41,063 nt of DNA. It comes from Prevotella sp. (lineage in GTDB: Bacteria; Bacteroidota; Bacteroidia; Bacteroidales; Bacteroidaceae). Made by a program: the position numbers and the translations under genes. Positions 40,904 to 41,063 of the stretch are shown here, piece after piece (the stretch's first letter is position 1; each line of letters begins with the position of its first letter). The notes beneath the pieces are model-generated. The model ran no database searches, was not told the DNA's origin, and saw only the letters and a list, made by a program, of their open reading frames with translations. Location: positions 1 through 41,063 of the forward strand of contig JAJWLX010000028.1 in assembly GCA_021636625.1 (NCBI GenBank), in the 5' to 3' direction.

Positions 40904-40920
40904 AAAAAGTTGTAATTTTG
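40889..40920 (+). promoter_or_regulatory. Promoter of rpsF
   Basis: TTTG 40889-40892, a 20-nt spacer and TAATTTTG 40913-40920, fully consensus. The leader of about 90 nt holds a hairpin GTGTG-TTTACG-CGCAC (40942-40957) and a 20-codon frame (ATG 40937 to a TAA ending at 40999). Ribosomal protein leaders for S6/S18 are known elsewhere, but I cannot match that motif here. Confidence 0.8.
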
Positions 40921-41016
40921 CACCGCAATTCGTGAAATGGGGTGTGTTTACGCGCACATTTCTATGTTTTGCAAGAGAATTTTAATATTAATTTTTTAAT
41001 TATTTACAAAAGTAGT

Positions 41017-41063
41017 ATGAATCAATACGAAACCGTTTTCATTTTGACTCCCGTTTTGTCTGA
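41017..41063 (+). CDS. rpsF: 30S ribosomal protein S6 (5' end only)
   Basis: The window ends after 15 complete codons, MNQYETVFILTPVLS. This matches the start of Bacteroidales S6, which binds the central domain of 16S rRNA with S18. A consensus promoter and leader precede it. Downstream one expects rpsR and rplI, which are outside the window. Confidence 0.88.
   Translation, partial: MNQYETVFILTPVLS

Noticed and set aside
1..41063. tRNA, rRNA, CRISPR array, prophage or complete insertion sequence
   Set aside because: I looked for cloverleaf 3' ends, conserved rRNA strings, spaced repeats and transposase or integrase motifs and found none. Every long reading frame belongs to core metabolism, enzymes or regulators.

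Overview
The window looks like a stretch of chromosomal core genome from a gut Bacteroidales bacterium, most likely Prevotella/Segatella (Prevotellaceae). The evidence is consistent: many genes are preceded by the Bacteroidetes housekeeping promoter (TTTG, 19-20 nt, TAnnTTTG), purine-rich Shine-Dalgarno sequences are largely absent, intergenic DNA is AT-rich, and lineage-typical genes are present (DAHP synthase fused to chorismate mutase, an acyl-ACP thioesterase inside the ilv cluster, RprX/RprY, a second EF-G). The species assignment is inference. I see no rRNA, tRNA, CRISPR array, prophage or complete insertion sequence.

Layout. 1-260: a REP-like palindromic element, then the pyrK promoter. 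260-2331: pyrK-pyrD (pyrimidine synthesis) and a small TPR-like protein. 2332-6959: an aromatic amino-acid operon, consisting of prephenate dehydratase, an aminotransferase, DAHP synthase-chorismate mutase and prephenate dehydrogenase. It is preceded by a Phe/Tyr-rich leader peptide and a terminator/antiterminator pair. 6993-11502: a GltD-like flavoprotein, a secreted protein, ffh and folD. 11681-14362: a secreted GH51 arabinofuranosidase. 14615-21103: branched-chain amino-acid genes ilvD, ilvB, ilvN, an acyl-ACP thioesterase and ilvC. A terminator sits after ilvN, and ilvC has its own promoter plus a GC-rich structured leader.

21254-24781 (minus): recJ-recQ. 24959-27702 (minus): a secreted C1 peptidase and an aminopeptidase P. 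27960-28802: a patatin-like phospholipase. 28921-29598 (minus): trmD. 29958-33597: aconitase and citrate synthase. 33963-34325: a small membrane protein. 34340-35530 (minus): hemW. 35795-37957: a divergent EF-G lacking the usual catalytic GTPase histidine. 38205-40508: RprX/RprY two-component system. 40654-40842 (minus): a small membrane protein. 41017 to the end: the start of rpsF.

How the parts connect. The aromatic operon covers first-step DAHP synthesis, chorismate to prephenate, and both branches to Phe and Tyr, and looks controlled by ribosome-mediated attenuation. The ilv cluster covers the common Val/Ile steps. Acn and gltA supply the 2-oxoglutarate branch. The most interesting signals are regulatory: the complete aromatic attenuator, a candidate ilvC RNA switch, a 15-nt-period repeat before pheA, a recurring AT-rich intergenic motif, and promoters so close to trmD and rprX that their mRNAs may be leaderless.
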